The translations under genes were made by a program, and so were the position numbers. Source: Acarospora socialis (lineage: Eukaryota; Ascomycota; Lecanoromycetes; Acarosporales; Acarosporaceae). Taken from it: a stretch of 64,000 nucleotides of DNA. Under the pieces are notes generated by a model, which was not told the origin of the DNA, searched no databases, and saw only the letters and a program-made list of their open reading frames with translations. Shown piece after piece: positions 37,241 to 48,731 of the stretch. The stretch spans positions 1,798,001-1,862,000 of the forward strand of contig JAMYGW020000008.1 of NCBI GenBank assembly GCA_025617375.2, in the 5' to 3' direction. The first letter of the stretch is position 1; each line of letters opens with the position of its first letter.

Positions 37241-38408
37241 ATGGCAGACCTCCCAAACAAATATGAAGGTGAGGCCAACTCAATTCCTTCTATGGGACTT
37301 CAATGTCCCCACTTCCAGAATCTGATCACTCATCACCTTACGCAAAAACAACCCTCAAATCCACTCCTCCACTAACACAGACTCATCCTCTCCCAGGACC
37401 CGTTCGCATCGGGGTAATAGGCGGTACCGGCCTCAAAGAACTCGCCAACTTCACCCCCGTCGCGTCCCTCCAACTCACGACCCCCTGGGGCGCCCCCTCC
37501 TCGCCAATCTCCATCCTCCACCACCCCTCCCCAACAACCGGTCAACCAACCCCAATCGCCTTCCTCTCGCGCCACGGTCTGCATCACGAACTCGCCCCGC
37601 ACGAGGTCCCCTCGCGCGCCAACATCGCCGCCCTCCGCTCGCTCGGCGTCCGCACCATCATCGCCTTCTCCGCCGTCGGCAGTCTGCAAGAGGAGATCCG
37701 ACCGCGGGACTTCGTCGTGCCGGATCAGGTCATCGACCGGACGAAAGGCGTCAGGCCGTGGACCTTTTTCGAGGGAGGAGTTGTCGGACATGTGGGGTTC
37801 GGGGATCCGTTCGACGAGCGGCTGGCGAAGGTTGTGCGTGGGTGCGGGCACAGTCTCGAGGGGGAAGGCGTCCGATTACATGATAGGGGGACGTTAATAT
37901 GCATGGGTACGTTCTTTGAGACATATCACACCGCCCTTCGCCCAAACAGGGTGAGATGACTACAAAAGCGTCCATGCCATTGGGTTGACTCACTTTGGGG
38001 AGATATATAGAAGGACCTCAATTCAGCACCCGAGCCGAATCAAACCTCTACCGCAGCTGGGGCGGCAGCGTCATCAACATGTCCGCCCTGCCGGAAGCCA
38101 AGCTGGCGCGCGAAGGCGAAATGGCCTACCAGATGATCTGCATGTCGACCGACTACGACTGCTGGCATTCGACCAACGAAACCGTCACGGTCGACATGGT
38201 CATGGGGCACATGAAGGCCAACGCCGGGAACGCGAGGCGTGTTGTTGGAGCCGTGCTGGATGAGTTGAGCAAGGAGGAACATGCGGATCTGGTGCTGGCG
38301 AGGCATTTGGAGGGGCAGACGAAGTTCGCGACGGGCATGACCGCGATGCAGGGGAGGGGGGAGGAGGCGGTGAAGAGGCTGAGGTGGTTGTTTCCTGGGT
38401 ATTTTTGA
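37241..38408 (+). CDS. meu1: S-methyl-5'-thioadenosine phosphorylase
   Basis: Cytosolic enzyme of methionine salvage: it splits methylthioadenosine with phosphate into adenine and methylthioribose-1-phosphate. ATG at 37241 opens a 28-bp exon (MADLPNKYE); a ~130-bp intron leads to GPVRIGVIGGTGLKELANF, the phosphate-binding loop. SRHGLHHELAPHEVPSRAN and IIAFSAVGSLQEEIRPRDF follow, then a second intron (about 37903-38010) joins LICM to EGPQFSTRAESNLYR. The base-binding end NMSALPEAKLAREGEMAYQ and STDYDCW matches the MTAP subgroup of the PNP/MTAP family rather than guanine-specific PNP. About 310 residues, with high GC at third positions. Confidence 0.95.
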
Positions 38409-39908
38409 GTGAGGGCGGAGACAGAGCTTAGATCGGGTTCGGGAAGCATATAGATGGAGTTGCATCCTGTCGCATGTGATGAGAGAAAAGGTAACTGTAG
38501 GTAGGGTATGCCCAGCTTTGCAGAGATAACCCCCGTGGTAGAATAACAGTATCAGCTTGCTCCACTGACACCAACTATGACTCGTTGCTCTGGGCTGACA
38601 AGATGCTAAGGAAGGCCTACAACCACACTTTCCCCTGAGATACTTAAAGGTAGGATAGTAAGGTACCTGACTTGCGGCTGGCTCTTCTTAACTCCATCTT
38701 AGTCATCAAGGTGAACGGCAGCTTCCGGATCCTTATCGTGATAACTTCGCTTGTAACTTAAAGATACGGTAACTTATCTGATCCTGAGAGCTACCCCGTG
38801 CTACCCCGCAAAACGACGGCGATAAGGTATCATAGACCTCTACGAGAACAGAGTTACCAATAATACGGACTTGAGAATCAATATCTTTGGGCGTACTTAT
38901 AGTTGACCTTGTAGGCAGAGAAGAACAAGGCATTCTCAATGGGTTGCCCTAATAGAAGCCTCTTCTTTTGCCCTTCGAATTAATTGCCACGACTTGTCTC
39001 TAGTGTGGAGTAAACGGACCGCTCTCTCTCCCTTGTCCCGGTGGAGCACAGAATAAGAAATGACCCTTTTCAATAGAAGATATTCATACTTACTTAATCC
39101 TTCATACATCTACCTAGCTGCCTACCTAGGTAGTTACTCATCCTTTCTCTGCTCTTTGTTTACCCAAACAAGGCATGGCAAGAACTGTACCTACCTACCT
39201 ATGGCGCAACCGCCACAGCTCACCCTTCCCCGCACCCTTGCCCGCGAACCGCACGAACGAAACGATACGAAACGGGGCCAACGAATGAGGGGTTCTCAAC
39301 CCTCCCGAACCCTCGAATCCATCTCCCAGTTCTCTTCGGCGGCTGACATTCTGCTGACTGTCAGGCACGGTATGAGTACCTTTGTATGTACAGCTTCCTT
39401 CTGTCAGCTATCCACCTAGCTGGGAGCTCCGACAAGATCGTTGCATGCCTGTAAGCATATAGAACTGGACTGGGTTGGACCGGAGAGAGTACGTGCGACC
39501 ATCGAGGCATTGCCAGTAGGTAAGCTATTTATACCTTCCTTACTACACGTTCTCTACCTTTACCAATTCTGCTGCCGTGATGGACATTGGGTGGGGGTGG
39601 TGAGTGAGGCATTATCTTCCCTCCCACCCGGTGTGTTCCACCGACGCACATGCACGGTCACTAGACTTCTCAACAGTACCCTAGGTGATCTCGCCATTGC
39701 CCTCAGTTGGAAGAGAACATCATGATTCCTATACACTTGCATATACACTGACAACCCTGATCAAAGTATCCACATTAGATAGCTGAATTTACCTCGCACA
39801 CGTTCTCGTCCCTGTTCCCGAGTTCACTGGTCTACCCATCCTCTTCCACTGAGGTTTTGTCCTCTCCATCCTCAATCCACCTCGGCCTCAACCTCCACCA
39901 CCCCCATC
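38409..39908. other. Intergenic region upstream of carrier gene
   Basis: About 1.5 kb with several ACCTACCT/AGGTAGGT strings (39109-39135, 39191-39200) but no supported gene. The part next to 39909 is C/T-rich and probably is the leader of the carrier gene. Confidence 0.5.
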
Positions 39909-41009
39909 ATGTCGACGTCTCCTCCCACCTCCCAACAAGCCGTCGCAGCAACCAAACAAGCCACCACCGAGGCCAACGCGGCGAAGAACGACCTTCTCCA
40001 CAAGCCCTGGATGCGCGCCGCCCTCCCCTTCATCAACGGCGGTCTAGCCGGCATGACGGCCACGACCGTCATTCAACCCATCGACATGGTCAAAGTCCGC
40101 CTACAACTAGCCGGCGAGGGCGCCAAGACCGGTCCCCGCCCCAGCCCCTTACAGGTAACGCGGGAGATCATCGCCAGCGGCCGTTTTCGGGACCTCTATA
40201 CCGGTCTCTCCGCCGGCCTCCTGCGGCAAGCCGTCTACACGACCGCACGTCTCGGCTTCTTCGACACCTTCATGAATACCCTGACCGCACGCGCCAAGGC
40301 CAAAGGCCAGGGCGTCGGCTTCAGCGAACGGGCCGTCGCCGGTCTCTCCGCGGGCGGCCTGGCCGCCATGATCGGCAACCCGGCCGACCTGGCCCTCATC
40401 CGCATGCAGTCCGACGGCCTGAAACCGAAAGACAAACGCGCCAACTACCGCTCCGTCTTCCACGCCCTGACGCACATCTCCAAGTCCGAGGGCGTCTCCG
40501 CGCTGTGGGGCGGCGCCTTGCCGACCGTCGTGCGCGCCATGGCGCTGAATTTCGGCCAGCTGGCCTTCTTCTCCGAAACCAAGGCCCAGCTGAAGACCCG
40601 GACGCAGTGGTCCGGCTTCACGCAGACCATGACCGCCTCCGCCGTCGCGGGGTTCTTCGCCAGTTTCCTGTCCCTGCCCTTCGATTTCGTCAAGACCCGC
40701 TTGCAGAAACAGCAGCGCGGGCCCGACGGCACGTTGCAGTATAAGAGCATGGTCGATTGTTTCCGCAAGGTCGCGACCGATGAGGGTCTCTTGAGGTTTT
40801 ATCGCGGCTTCGGAACGTATTACGTTCGGATTGCGCCGCATGCGTACGTTTTCCTTTTCTTCTTGCATTTCCTTCCCTTTCCCTTATTCGGCCGCTGTAC
40901 TTTTTCTTTCTCTCCTCTGTGTCGGAGTTGTCCTTGCTGACGTTCGATACATCGGTACAGGATGGTGACGCTCATCGTGGCCGACTACCTCGGTTTCCTC
41001 ACCAAGTGA
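39909..41009 (+). CDS. Mitochondrial 2-oxoglutarate/malate carrier (SLC25 family)
   Basis: Inner-membrane exchanger, closest in pattern to SLC25A11. Three Solcar repeats are visible: the first with PIDMVKVRLQL, the second with NPADLALIRMQSDG and the third with PFDFVKTRLQKQ. The second repeat lacks the usual basic residue at the sixth position of the PxDxxK signature and instead has ALIRM, as the oxoglutarate carrier does (recalled ALIRMTADG), which supports this subfamily over citrate or dicarboxylate carriers. An N-terminal extension of about 35 polar residues precedes repeat one. One intron (about 40845-40961) splits APHA from MVTLIVADYLGFLTK. About 325 residues; codon use is strongly C/G-ending, suggesting high expression. 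Confidence 0.9.
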
Positions 41010-41498
41010 ATATTGCCCCTTTGACTGATTCCCGAGTTCCCATGAGATCCCCAAGATTTGGATCAGCTTAGACGTCGCGTCTCGTCATCTTTGTGTAGAA
41101 TGCACCCTGTCGACCGATATATCACATCTTCTCATACCATATCATATCAGATCAGATGAGATCAATTTTCAAAGACCCAAGTATTGATACTCCAGCCCGA
41201 AAAAAGGGAAGAAACGAAGTAACAAGGCAAAGACTTCTACAATAATCAGAACGTAGTCAGTTCCCATCAAAGTCTCTTATCACCCGTTGTCGTCGCCGCC
41301 CCGATCGAATGCCCGTGTTCCACGGAACGGACTTTCGCCGCCGAGCGATTGGTAGCCTTCTGTCTCGGCTCTCAAGCAGGTATGCGTGGGTTCGCTACTG
41401 ATACCTCCATGCCGAACTATACGTATAACGCCCGAACTAACCAACTCTTCCATCGCTCCCTGTCCTCCTGTCCCCGCTCGCCACCATGCACCTCTACC
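41010..41498. other. Intergenic region, convergent ends of carrier gene and NSE2
   Basis: About 490 bp holding two 3' untranslated regions. A small repeated ATCATATCAGATCAGATGAGAT string lies near 41140-41165. No gene seen. Confidence 0.5.
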
Positions 41499-43229
41499 TT
41501 ATTCCTCCTCCATATACGAATCTTCCCCCTCCCCGTCCCCCTCACCCATATCCCCCTCCTCTTCATTCCCCTCCCCCAAATCAACCACAACCGCGCCCCG
41601 CTCCGTAACCGTCTGTGTCCCCACCAACTCCCCTCCCCCTCCACTCCCGCCGCCACCCCCTTGCATCGTCCCCGGCGCTAAACTCGCCATCCGCTCGGCC
41701 TTGACCCTCGGCGCCAGACTCCGGGCTCTGGTCGCTGCATTTCCGTCGTTCTCGCCATCATCGACGATTTCCTCGGCTCTCCGACTATCGTCGCGAGTCG
41801 TGCACCCGTCACCGTCGTGGTCGGACGAGTAGGTCGTTTCGTCGGCGGCGCGTGCTTCGGCGGCTTGGATGCGCGCGACTTTGCGCAGGAGGATGGGATC
41901 CGGGTGCAGGGTTGAGGGGGTCAGCATCTGTTTGTTTCGAGAGTCGTTTGTTAGAATCGGTAGGCTGCCTTGTGTGCTGGATGTGATGGGTCAGGTGAGG
42001 TGGAGAAGAGGTCCGGCGCGGTGCGTTGCGGAGGGACAGGTAGGTATAGAGGAAGGGTAAGAGAGGGGAGTGGGGAAGCAACGACGTACCATCTCGCAAA
42101 CCGGACACTTGACGGCCTTCTCGCCCGCGACGCGGCCCGCGCTCCGCGAAATCATGTCGAGGATAGCGGCCTTCTCGAAACTGTGCGGGCATTTGCTGCT
42201 GGTGACGGGGTCTTTGTAGGGCAGGAGGGTGAGCGGACATTTGATGCTTATGCGCTCGCTGGCGATGGCCAAATCGTCGTCTTCGTCGGCGTCGGCGTCG
42301 TTGGCGCGGGCTCGGGTGCGGGTGTTGCTGGATGGGTGGAGGGCCGGGTCGGTGGGGAACCAGGTTGACGGGTTGGGCAGCGGCGGCGCGTCGTCGCCCG
42401 GGTGCAGGGCGTCGTGCACGATGCGCTTGAAGCCGATGTAGGAGTTGTTGGTCGCGTAGCTGTACGTGGGAGCGAGAATCGAATCATTAGTTTTTCCGTC
42501 ACAGCGAATAGTATAAGGGTATTGAAGGGGGTTGATCTGCGACACGTACCGAGTCCGTAACGGCAGCCCATCATACCGCACCTTATGCTCCTCCATCTTC
42601 TTCCGCAGCAACTGCACCGGACCCACATTCTCCTGCCCCTCCTCATCCTGCGTCGCCGGCTCCTCTTCAAACTCGCTCCCCTCCTCCTCCTCCTGCTCAT
42701 CATCCTCTCCGCGTCTCCTCCTCTTCCTCCCCTGCCGAAACTGGCTCGCCCCAAGCGTACTCTGCGTCCCTGCCACGCCCACCACCCCACTCCCATTCCC
42801 CGCCACCACATTCGCCGCCACCTCGACCAACGCGCTCTCCGTCCCCTCGACCCGCGCCTTCGCATCAATCACCCTCCTCACGCTCTCCTCCATCCTGCCC
42901 GTCAACCCCTGCACTTCCTCTCGCATCTTCTCCAACTCCCTCACCCGCTCCTCCTCCGCGCCGCCGTCCTCGTCCTCGTGCCCCTGCCCCGCCCGTCGCG
43001 CTTTCCGTCGCCGCAGGTACTCCGCCCGCTGCCAGTAGCGGTCGTTGACTTCGCCGGCTAGTTCCGTTACGCTGTTGGTCGCCACCTCCAGATGCCGTTT
43101 CACCCGCGTCAAGGGGTGCGTTTGCGGGAGGGCTTGGAGCATGCGTTGCGCGGCGGGCGTGAGTGGGTGCGTGGGGGGTTCGTAGGGTGGGAGGGCGGTC
43201 GGAGCACGGGAGGGGCGCGGTGGTGCCAT
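41499..43229 (-). CDS. nse2: SUMO E3 ligase Nse2/Mms21 of the SMC5/6 complex
   Basis: Subunit of the Smc5/6 DNA-repair complex that attaches SUMO to partners. ATG at 43229. The N-terminal half is helical and charged (coiled-coil that binds Smc5 in the family) with a basic RKRRRRGEDD stretch and an acidic segment. An intron (about 42464-42551) joins LPLRTR to YATNNSYIGFKRIVHD. The SP-RING follows: ISIKCPLTLLPYKDPVTSSK, C-P-H-SFEKAAILDMI, and KCPVCEM, interrupted by an intron (about 41928-42090) before MLTPSTLHPDPILLRKVARI. A C-terminal acidic/glycine-rich extension of about 110 residues is longer than in yeast. About 490 residues. It is the last housekeeping gene before the accessory island. 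Confidence 0.9.
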
Positions 43230-43878
43230 GGTTTGAAGGCTATGCGTCTCGTTGTTGGGTGATGGTTCTTGCGAGGTTGGCGGTGAGGTGCCCTTGAGAT
43301 CACTCCGTAGAAGTTGTGGTACAAATGCGCGTGGAAGAATTCGGCGAGTCGAGAACGCGTTTAACGTGAGGCGCTAGCTCGATGAGGGAACGGGAACGGG
43401 CCAGTAAACTCCGTCAGTGATAGGAAGGACGTCCCATCGACGGCAGCGTATGAATTCACCGACAATGCAGTAATCGTAAGCAGCTACTTCTCGACAGATT
43501 TTTTTTTACCTATCTTATACAAAGCTTTTTATAGAGAAGCAACATGCTTGTCGAAGGCGATTTGCAAGGTTCTCCGCCACCTCACCACTTTGCTCCTTGA
43601 GGAGAGAACAGTATTTATTTACACAAATCCTCGTAACTGAGCTCAATCGTGTGTTTCTCTATGATCTTTGTATTCTGTCACACTTTTCTGGGTCTCAGGA
43701 GTTATTGTGGGGCGAGGCCTTGCTATGTTTTGGTCTCCTAGGTCTTAGGCGGAGGTCTTGAGGATGGCGGAGAATTTGTGAATCACTTCGTATGTGTACT
43801 CGTATCCGTGGCCGCTTATTTATGGCACGTCCTAGCATTTTTTCTACACCTTCGTATCACTTTTCAGTTACTTCCAAA
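43230..43878. other. Intergenic boundary between NSE2 and the metabolite island
   Basis: About 650 bp between divergent genes. It has an A/T-rich patch (43495-43535, with a run of nine T). It marks the left edge of the accessory island. No gene or repeat element recognised. Confidence 0.5.
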
Positions 43879-45694
43879 ATGCCAGCGCCCAGAATTCTGG
43901 AGCTAGCTGCGATTATTAGCACATCAACCGCCACGATCTACGACCTCTTAGCAGCCAAGAACCATCCTCTACCCTCCTTTGATGCAGACGCGCCGGGTTC
44001 TTTCCCAGAGGAGCTGGATGCAATGCGAAACGCGGTCCTCGACGCGACCTCAGAGCTCCACGACCTCTTGTTGGCGCCCGAAGATCTGATCCGCAAGCAC
44101 GCCCGAGTTCGTCCCACCAGGCCACGTTCTGAGATGAAACTAACGCTCGAACTCGGGAAAGCATGCCAATATCGTCAGCTTGCATGCCATACAGCGGTTC
44201 GATATCGCGTCAAGTTTTGGCCCAGGTGATCAAGTCTCGTTTGCGTATGTGGCGGACAAGTGCGGTCAGCCGGAAGCCAATATCCGTCGCATGCTCCGCC
44301 ATGCCATGACCATGAGGGTGTTTCGCGAGCCAGAGAAGGGTGTCGTCGCTCATACGGCGGCGTCACGCTTGCTGAGAAACAGACACATGGCTGACTGGCT
44401 GGGAGCTACTTGTGAGGACAGCGGGCCGGCGGCTCTGAGGGTGAGTTCGAGCTCAACTGTATACAAAGTGACCAAGGGCCAATTAAAGTCACTTGAACGA
44501 TCTACACTTTCTGGTGCTCGTTTTTCTTGTCATATTGAGCTTGTTCCGTTCTTAGTATGAGATTTCTAGAGCAAGGTGCAGCTCGGTAGGCTGTCTACAG
44601 CTCGAGCTGACCGACCGGCTCCGTCGCGAACACACTGCGTGAAGGAAAAGCTGATGGAACTGGCTGGCAGGCTGTTGATGCCATGTGCAAGTGGCCTCGC
44701 TCGCAGGAACCACACCACTCGGTATAGTCTCCCACGACATTCAGCCCACAAACAAGAATCGCGTGAACTCTTGGCTGACCGTGAGACAACACTGCAAGGG
44801 CATGGCTCTTGCGAACAACACCACAGACAACATGTACCAGATATTTGCGCGTTCACCTGCCCGTGCCGCCCGATTCTCCTCCGCTATGGTAGCCTGGGCG
44901 ACGGGCAAAGGCTTCGAGATGCGGCACCTTCTCGACAACTACGACTGGGCGGGCATCGGATCGGGCTTGGTGGTCGACGTCGGCGGTGCGCAAGGACACA
45001 TCAGCACCGAGCTCGCCCGGCTCCTCTCCTCTCCCACCTTCGTGGTGCAGGACCTCGACGACGTGGTGCAGAAAGGCGTCTCGGCGCTTCCACCGGAGTT
45101 GGAAGGGAGGGTGCGCTTCATGGCCCATGATTTCTTCACCACTCAGCCCGTCCGGGCCGATCTGTACTACTTTCGCTGGATCTTTCACAACTGGTCCGAT
45201 GACTACTGCCTTCGCATCCTGCGCGCTTTGATCCCCGCGCTGCGACCGGGGGTGAAGGTGCTGATTCACGACATCTGCATGCCCGAGCCGGGGACGGTTC
45301 CGCATTGGAAGGCACAGCTGTTAGGGTCAGTGGTAGCCCCATGGCTCTGCCCTCGCCATGTTGAAATATCTAACATAGCATTTTCGATGGCGCTGCTAAC
45401 GTTTCCCATTCTTTCAGATCTCTCGACATCGGCATGCTGGGCATGTTGAATGCGCGCGAGCGCTATTTGGACGAATGGCAGAGCCTGCTGCAGCAAGCAG
45501 ATACGAGGCTCAAATTCCTCGGGGCCAAGACGCCACCTGGATCGAATTTGGCGCTCATCGAAGCTTGCTGGGAAGGTGAGTGATGGGTGCATCTTCTTAG
45601 AGCGTTGTACACAACCATATGTATCTCTTATGATGGCTTCGAACAATTGATTGGTCAGTGGAGCTCTGCCTCTCTCTTTGCAGCGACGAACTAA
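43879..45694 (+). CDS. SAM-dependent O-methyltransferase (Methyltransf_2 type)
   Basis: Class I small-molecule O-methyltransferase. ATG at 43879 (MPAPRILELAAIISTST). Exons fit as 43879-44106, 44162-44440, 44671-44721, 44799-45325 and from 45418. This joins LIRKHAR to HANIVSLHAIQRFD, GPAALR to AVDAMCKWPRSQEP, and HHS to GMALANNTTDNMYQIF. The winged-helix dimerisation part is followed by the SAM loop VVDVGGAQGHIS, DLYYFRWIFHNWSDD (the histidine of HNWSDD is the usual general base) and WKAQLLGSLDIGML. The end is either WEGE with stop at 45583, or, using a perfect GTGAGT donor at 45576 and a CTTTGCAG acceptor, WEATN with stop at 45694. It is convergent with the NRPS-like gene and probably methylates its product. 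About 430 residues. Confidence 0.85.
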
Positions 45695-45833
45695 GCCCAA
45701 CTACGTGAATACTGTTACTTTTGCTCGCAACGTATCTACTAAGGTGTACATCCAGCAGAAGCAACCTGCAGGAATCTGAAAAAAAGAGACAAACAAATAG
45801 CCGATGATATGTGGATAAAGCAATGGCACGAGA

Positions 45834-48731
45834 TCAAATACCCCTCTCATCCAAGACAGCCTGCAGCTTGCCGTAAAACGACCTGACGTGAGCATTATCC
45901 AACATTTTCACATGGTGACCACCGCACTCGTGGAAGCTCGGCGCGGATCTCGAGAAGTCCGCCCAGAGCGTCAAATGGTCGCGCAACCACGTCTCTTTAC
46001 TCATACACACCATTGCCAACGGCGTACAATAAAACACATCCGCCTTGCGTACCGTGCCGCGCGGACCATACTCTTTGGCCGCGTCGCCAAACGCGTTTGT
46101 GACGGTCGCGATGCGCAACAGCTGCGCGGCGTCTAAACTCAGCGCCTCGCGCTGGGACGGTCGGGCGATGCGTAGGAGGTGCGCCACGATGTCCTCGTGC
46201 GACGAGTCTTTGACGGTAGGTATCGTCGTGCGGACGCTCTCTTCCGCGATCAGGTCGAGGAAGAAGGAGACCAGGACGGCGCCGGTGGCCCAGTCGAGGG
46301 GTCGGACGATGGATGCCGGATGCGGCGGCGAGTCGATGGCCGCGAGCAGGGCGACCTCGTTCCCGTCGGCTTCGAGCAGCTTGGCCACCTCGAACCCGAC
46401 CGTCGTGCCGAGCGAGTAGCCCGCAATGGCGTACGGGCCCTGCGGCTGCACGCGCTTGACATGTGTGTAGTATGTTTCGGCCGTGTCTGCGATGCTGTCG
46501 AAGGGCTCCTCGCCGGGGTTCAAACCCCTGGCACGCATGGCGTATACCGGCCTGTCGGTGAAGCATCGTGCTAGCGGCAAGAAGCAAAAGACGTTGCCTG
46601 CGGCCGGATGCATTAGCCACAGAGGCGTTTTGGTGCCTTGTCTTCGTAGCGGAACCACGGGGTTGTATTGTTGCCGGCCATGGTTGTCGATCACCCGAGC
46701 CACGTCCCGAATGACCGGGTTGCTTAAGAGATCGAGTACTGAAAGGGATTGTTGTAGGGCGAAGACCTTATTGACATGCTCCAACAGCTCAATGAGAGTG
46801 ATGGACGTTATGCCCAGACTGAACATGTCATCATCCATGCCAAACTCATCCGGTGACAATTCGAGAGTATCGCATAGTAGCTTCAACACCGTTTCTTCCG
46901 TCTGCGTCCTGGGGCTCTGTCGGCGTTGGCTGCGGTAGGATTTGATGATGCGGGTGTTTTCAACCTCGATGTCTCGGTACGATCCTCGCTCGAACTCCTT
47001 TTGGATTTTCGCTCTTGACAGCTTTCCCAACGACGATCTCCAGAGCTGCGACTTCGGGAGCGGGATGATGCGGTACGGCTTAGTCCCGGTGACGGTGCTG
47101 GCGACCATTACGATCAAGTCAGCCGTCTCTGATCTTGCCTTGGCATCTTCGAGGTCAAACGTAGGGTGATAGGCAACGCAGAACCCTTCCGTCTGCGCTC
47201 CTGGCGGGCGATAAGGGAAGGACGCGACGTAAGAAAGTTCGATGCCGGGAATGTGACTTGCAGCCAGAGCGTTCTCGATGTCTTGAGGGAAATGTTTGAC
47301 ACCATTGATGACGATCATCTCCTTTGTTCGACCGGCGATGTTGTACTTCCCGTAGGAGTCTACGTATGCCCTATCGCCGGTCGTGAACCAGCCATCATCC
47401 GTGAAAACCGCTCTGGTGGCATTGGGATCGTTGTAATAGCTTTTGAAAACAACGGGGCCGGTCATTTGAAGATTTCCCACTTCATATGCGTTTGCTACAA
47501 GTCCTGCATCTGTCATTACTCGCATTCGAGCACCAGGTATAGGATTTCCTATCGACGAAAACTCGTGCCCCTCGGCCAATTCATATGAAGGACAAAAGAG
47601 ATGGTAGGTAGCTGCAGCACAAGATTCGGTCAAGCCGTATCCCGGGGCGATGATATCTCTTGTTACACAACAAACGGACAGTCGTCTTGTTAGATTGATC
47701 GCAGTTTGCACTACATTGGCTTCTCCACCGGATAAAATCGACCTCAGGCATGACAGGTCGAGGTTCAGGTTATTTGTAGGAGATTCTTTAGCTGCTAGCT
47801 TTCTTTCGAGTAGGTCAAGAAAGAAGTTGGGTGCAAAGGTTCGCGAGACACGGTGCAGATCAATTGACCGCAAGAAAAGCAGCGGATCAGCAAGAAGGTC
47901 TGCGGCTTGGATGTGAATCTGTTCTGCCCCCAATGATATGGCATGTAGATGGATTTCGAGGAGGTTTGCGACGTGGTCGAAGCCGATCCAGTTGAAGAAA
48001 ATGTCATGGCTTGTTGTTCCATACGCCTTGCTTTTACCTCGGACTGAGGCCCAGATCTGGGTATTGGTCAGGCACACGGCTTTGGCGTTCCCGGTGCTCC
48101 CAGACGTAAGCATGAGAACCGCCAGATTATCATGTCTCGTGTGGACCTGGCGACGCGGAACCTGAGCAGCGTGACATGGTTTGATGAAGTGCTCGACCGA
48201 GTGAATTTTGAGTTGATCAAGACCTAGAAACTGCCCCACGAGTCGCTCACTGGTCAAGATCACCGGGTCATGTAACAGCTTGTACAGATGAAGCAGATGT
48301 GCTTGACGTTGAACAACATCAACTGCTAAAGGAGTCGAAATGGCCGGTAGAAACCCTGCTGCTAAAACAGCCCAGAACCATTCAATGTTGTCCTTATGGT
48401 TGTCGAAGTGTATCAACACAACGCAGTCAGTTGACAAGCCCTCCACTTGGGTCAAGAGTCGAGCCTTGGCCTCTGCTCTATCCAAGAGAATTTTATAAGA
48501 GATATGAGCAACGTCACCCGAGGCCTGTCCCGCTGATTGTATAGATATGCCGGTGTGTCTTGTAGCTGCCGCCTGAAGCATCTGCAGTAAAGTTCCACTC
48601 TCATCTTCACCCTTTCCTTCGCCTCGAACATCGCGTCCTGAGTAGGACAGAGAGGAGTCGTCAAAACTGCCAGAAATGGTCAACATGTTTGACGGGTGTA
48701 ATTCGGCTTCGATCCCCAGTACGCTTCGCAT
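45834..48731 (-). CDS. NRPS-like synthetase, A-T-TE (aryl-oxo-acid dimerising type)
   Basis: Cytosolic multidomain enzyme in a single exon. First in-frame ATG is 48731 (965 residues); the frame stays open a little upstream, so a short 5' exon is possible. The adenylation domain (about 40-575) shows VLMLTSGSTGNAKAV, FFNWIGFDHVANLLEI, PGYGLTES, TGDRAYVDSYGKYNIAGRTK and the catalytic-lysine region SSLGKLSRAKIQ. The thiolation domain has FSLGITSITLIELL with the carrier serine at about 643. The thioesterase (about 703-965) has GPYAIAGYSLG (serine about 773), AAIDSPPH and CGGHHVKMLDNAHV (histidine). There is no condensation or reductase domain. This is the layout of atromentin, terrequinone (TdiA), microperfuranone (MicA) and butyrolactone synthetases, which activate arylpyruvates and dimerise them on the TE. 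Product not predictable. Confidence 0.9.
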   Translation of the reverse strand: MRSVLGIEAELHPSNMLTISGSFDDSSLSYSGRDVRGEGKGEDESGTLLQMLQAAATRHTGISIQSAGQASGDVAHISYKILLDRAEAKARLLTQVEGLSTDCVVLIHFDNHKDNIEWFWAVLAAGFLPAISTPLAVDVVQRQAHLLHLYKLLHDPVILTSERLVGQFLGLDQLKIHSVEHFIKPCHAAQVPRRQVHTRHDNLAVLMLTSGSTGNAKAVCLTNTQIWASVRGKSKAYGTTSHDIFFNWIGFDHVANLLEIHLHAISLGAEQIHIQAADLLADPLLFLRSIDLHRVSRTFAPNFFLDLLERKLAAKESPTNNLNLDLSCLRSILSGGEANVVQTAINLTRRLSVCCVTRDIIAPGYGLTESCAAATYHLFCPSYELAEGHEFSSIGNPIPGARMRVMTDAGLVANAYEVGNLQMTGPVVFKSYYNDPNATRAVFTDDGWFTTGDRAYVDSYGKYNIAGRTKEMIVINGVKHFPQDIENALAASHIPGIELSYVASFPYRPPGAQTEGFCVAYHPTFDLEDAKARSETADLIVMVASTVTGTKPYRIIPLPKSQLWRSSLGKLSRAKIQKEFERGSYRDIEVENTRIIKSYRSQRRQSPRTQTEETVLKLLCDTLELSPDEFGMDDDMFSLGITSITLIELLEHVNKVFALQQSLSVLDLLSNPVIRDVARVIDNHGRQQYNPVVPLRRQGTKTPLWLMHPAAGNVFCFLPLARCFTDRPVYAMRARGLNPGEEPFDSIADTAETYYTHVKRVQPQGPYAIAGYSLGTTVGFEVAKLLEADGNEVALLAAIDSPPHPASIVRPLDWATGAVLVSFFLDLIAEESVRTTIPTVKDSSHEDIVAHLLRIARPSQREALSLDAAQLLRIATVTNAFGDAAKEYGPRGTVRKADVFYCTPLAMVCMSKETWLRDHLTLWADFSRSAPSFHECGGHHVKMLDNAHVRSFYGKLQAVLDERGI

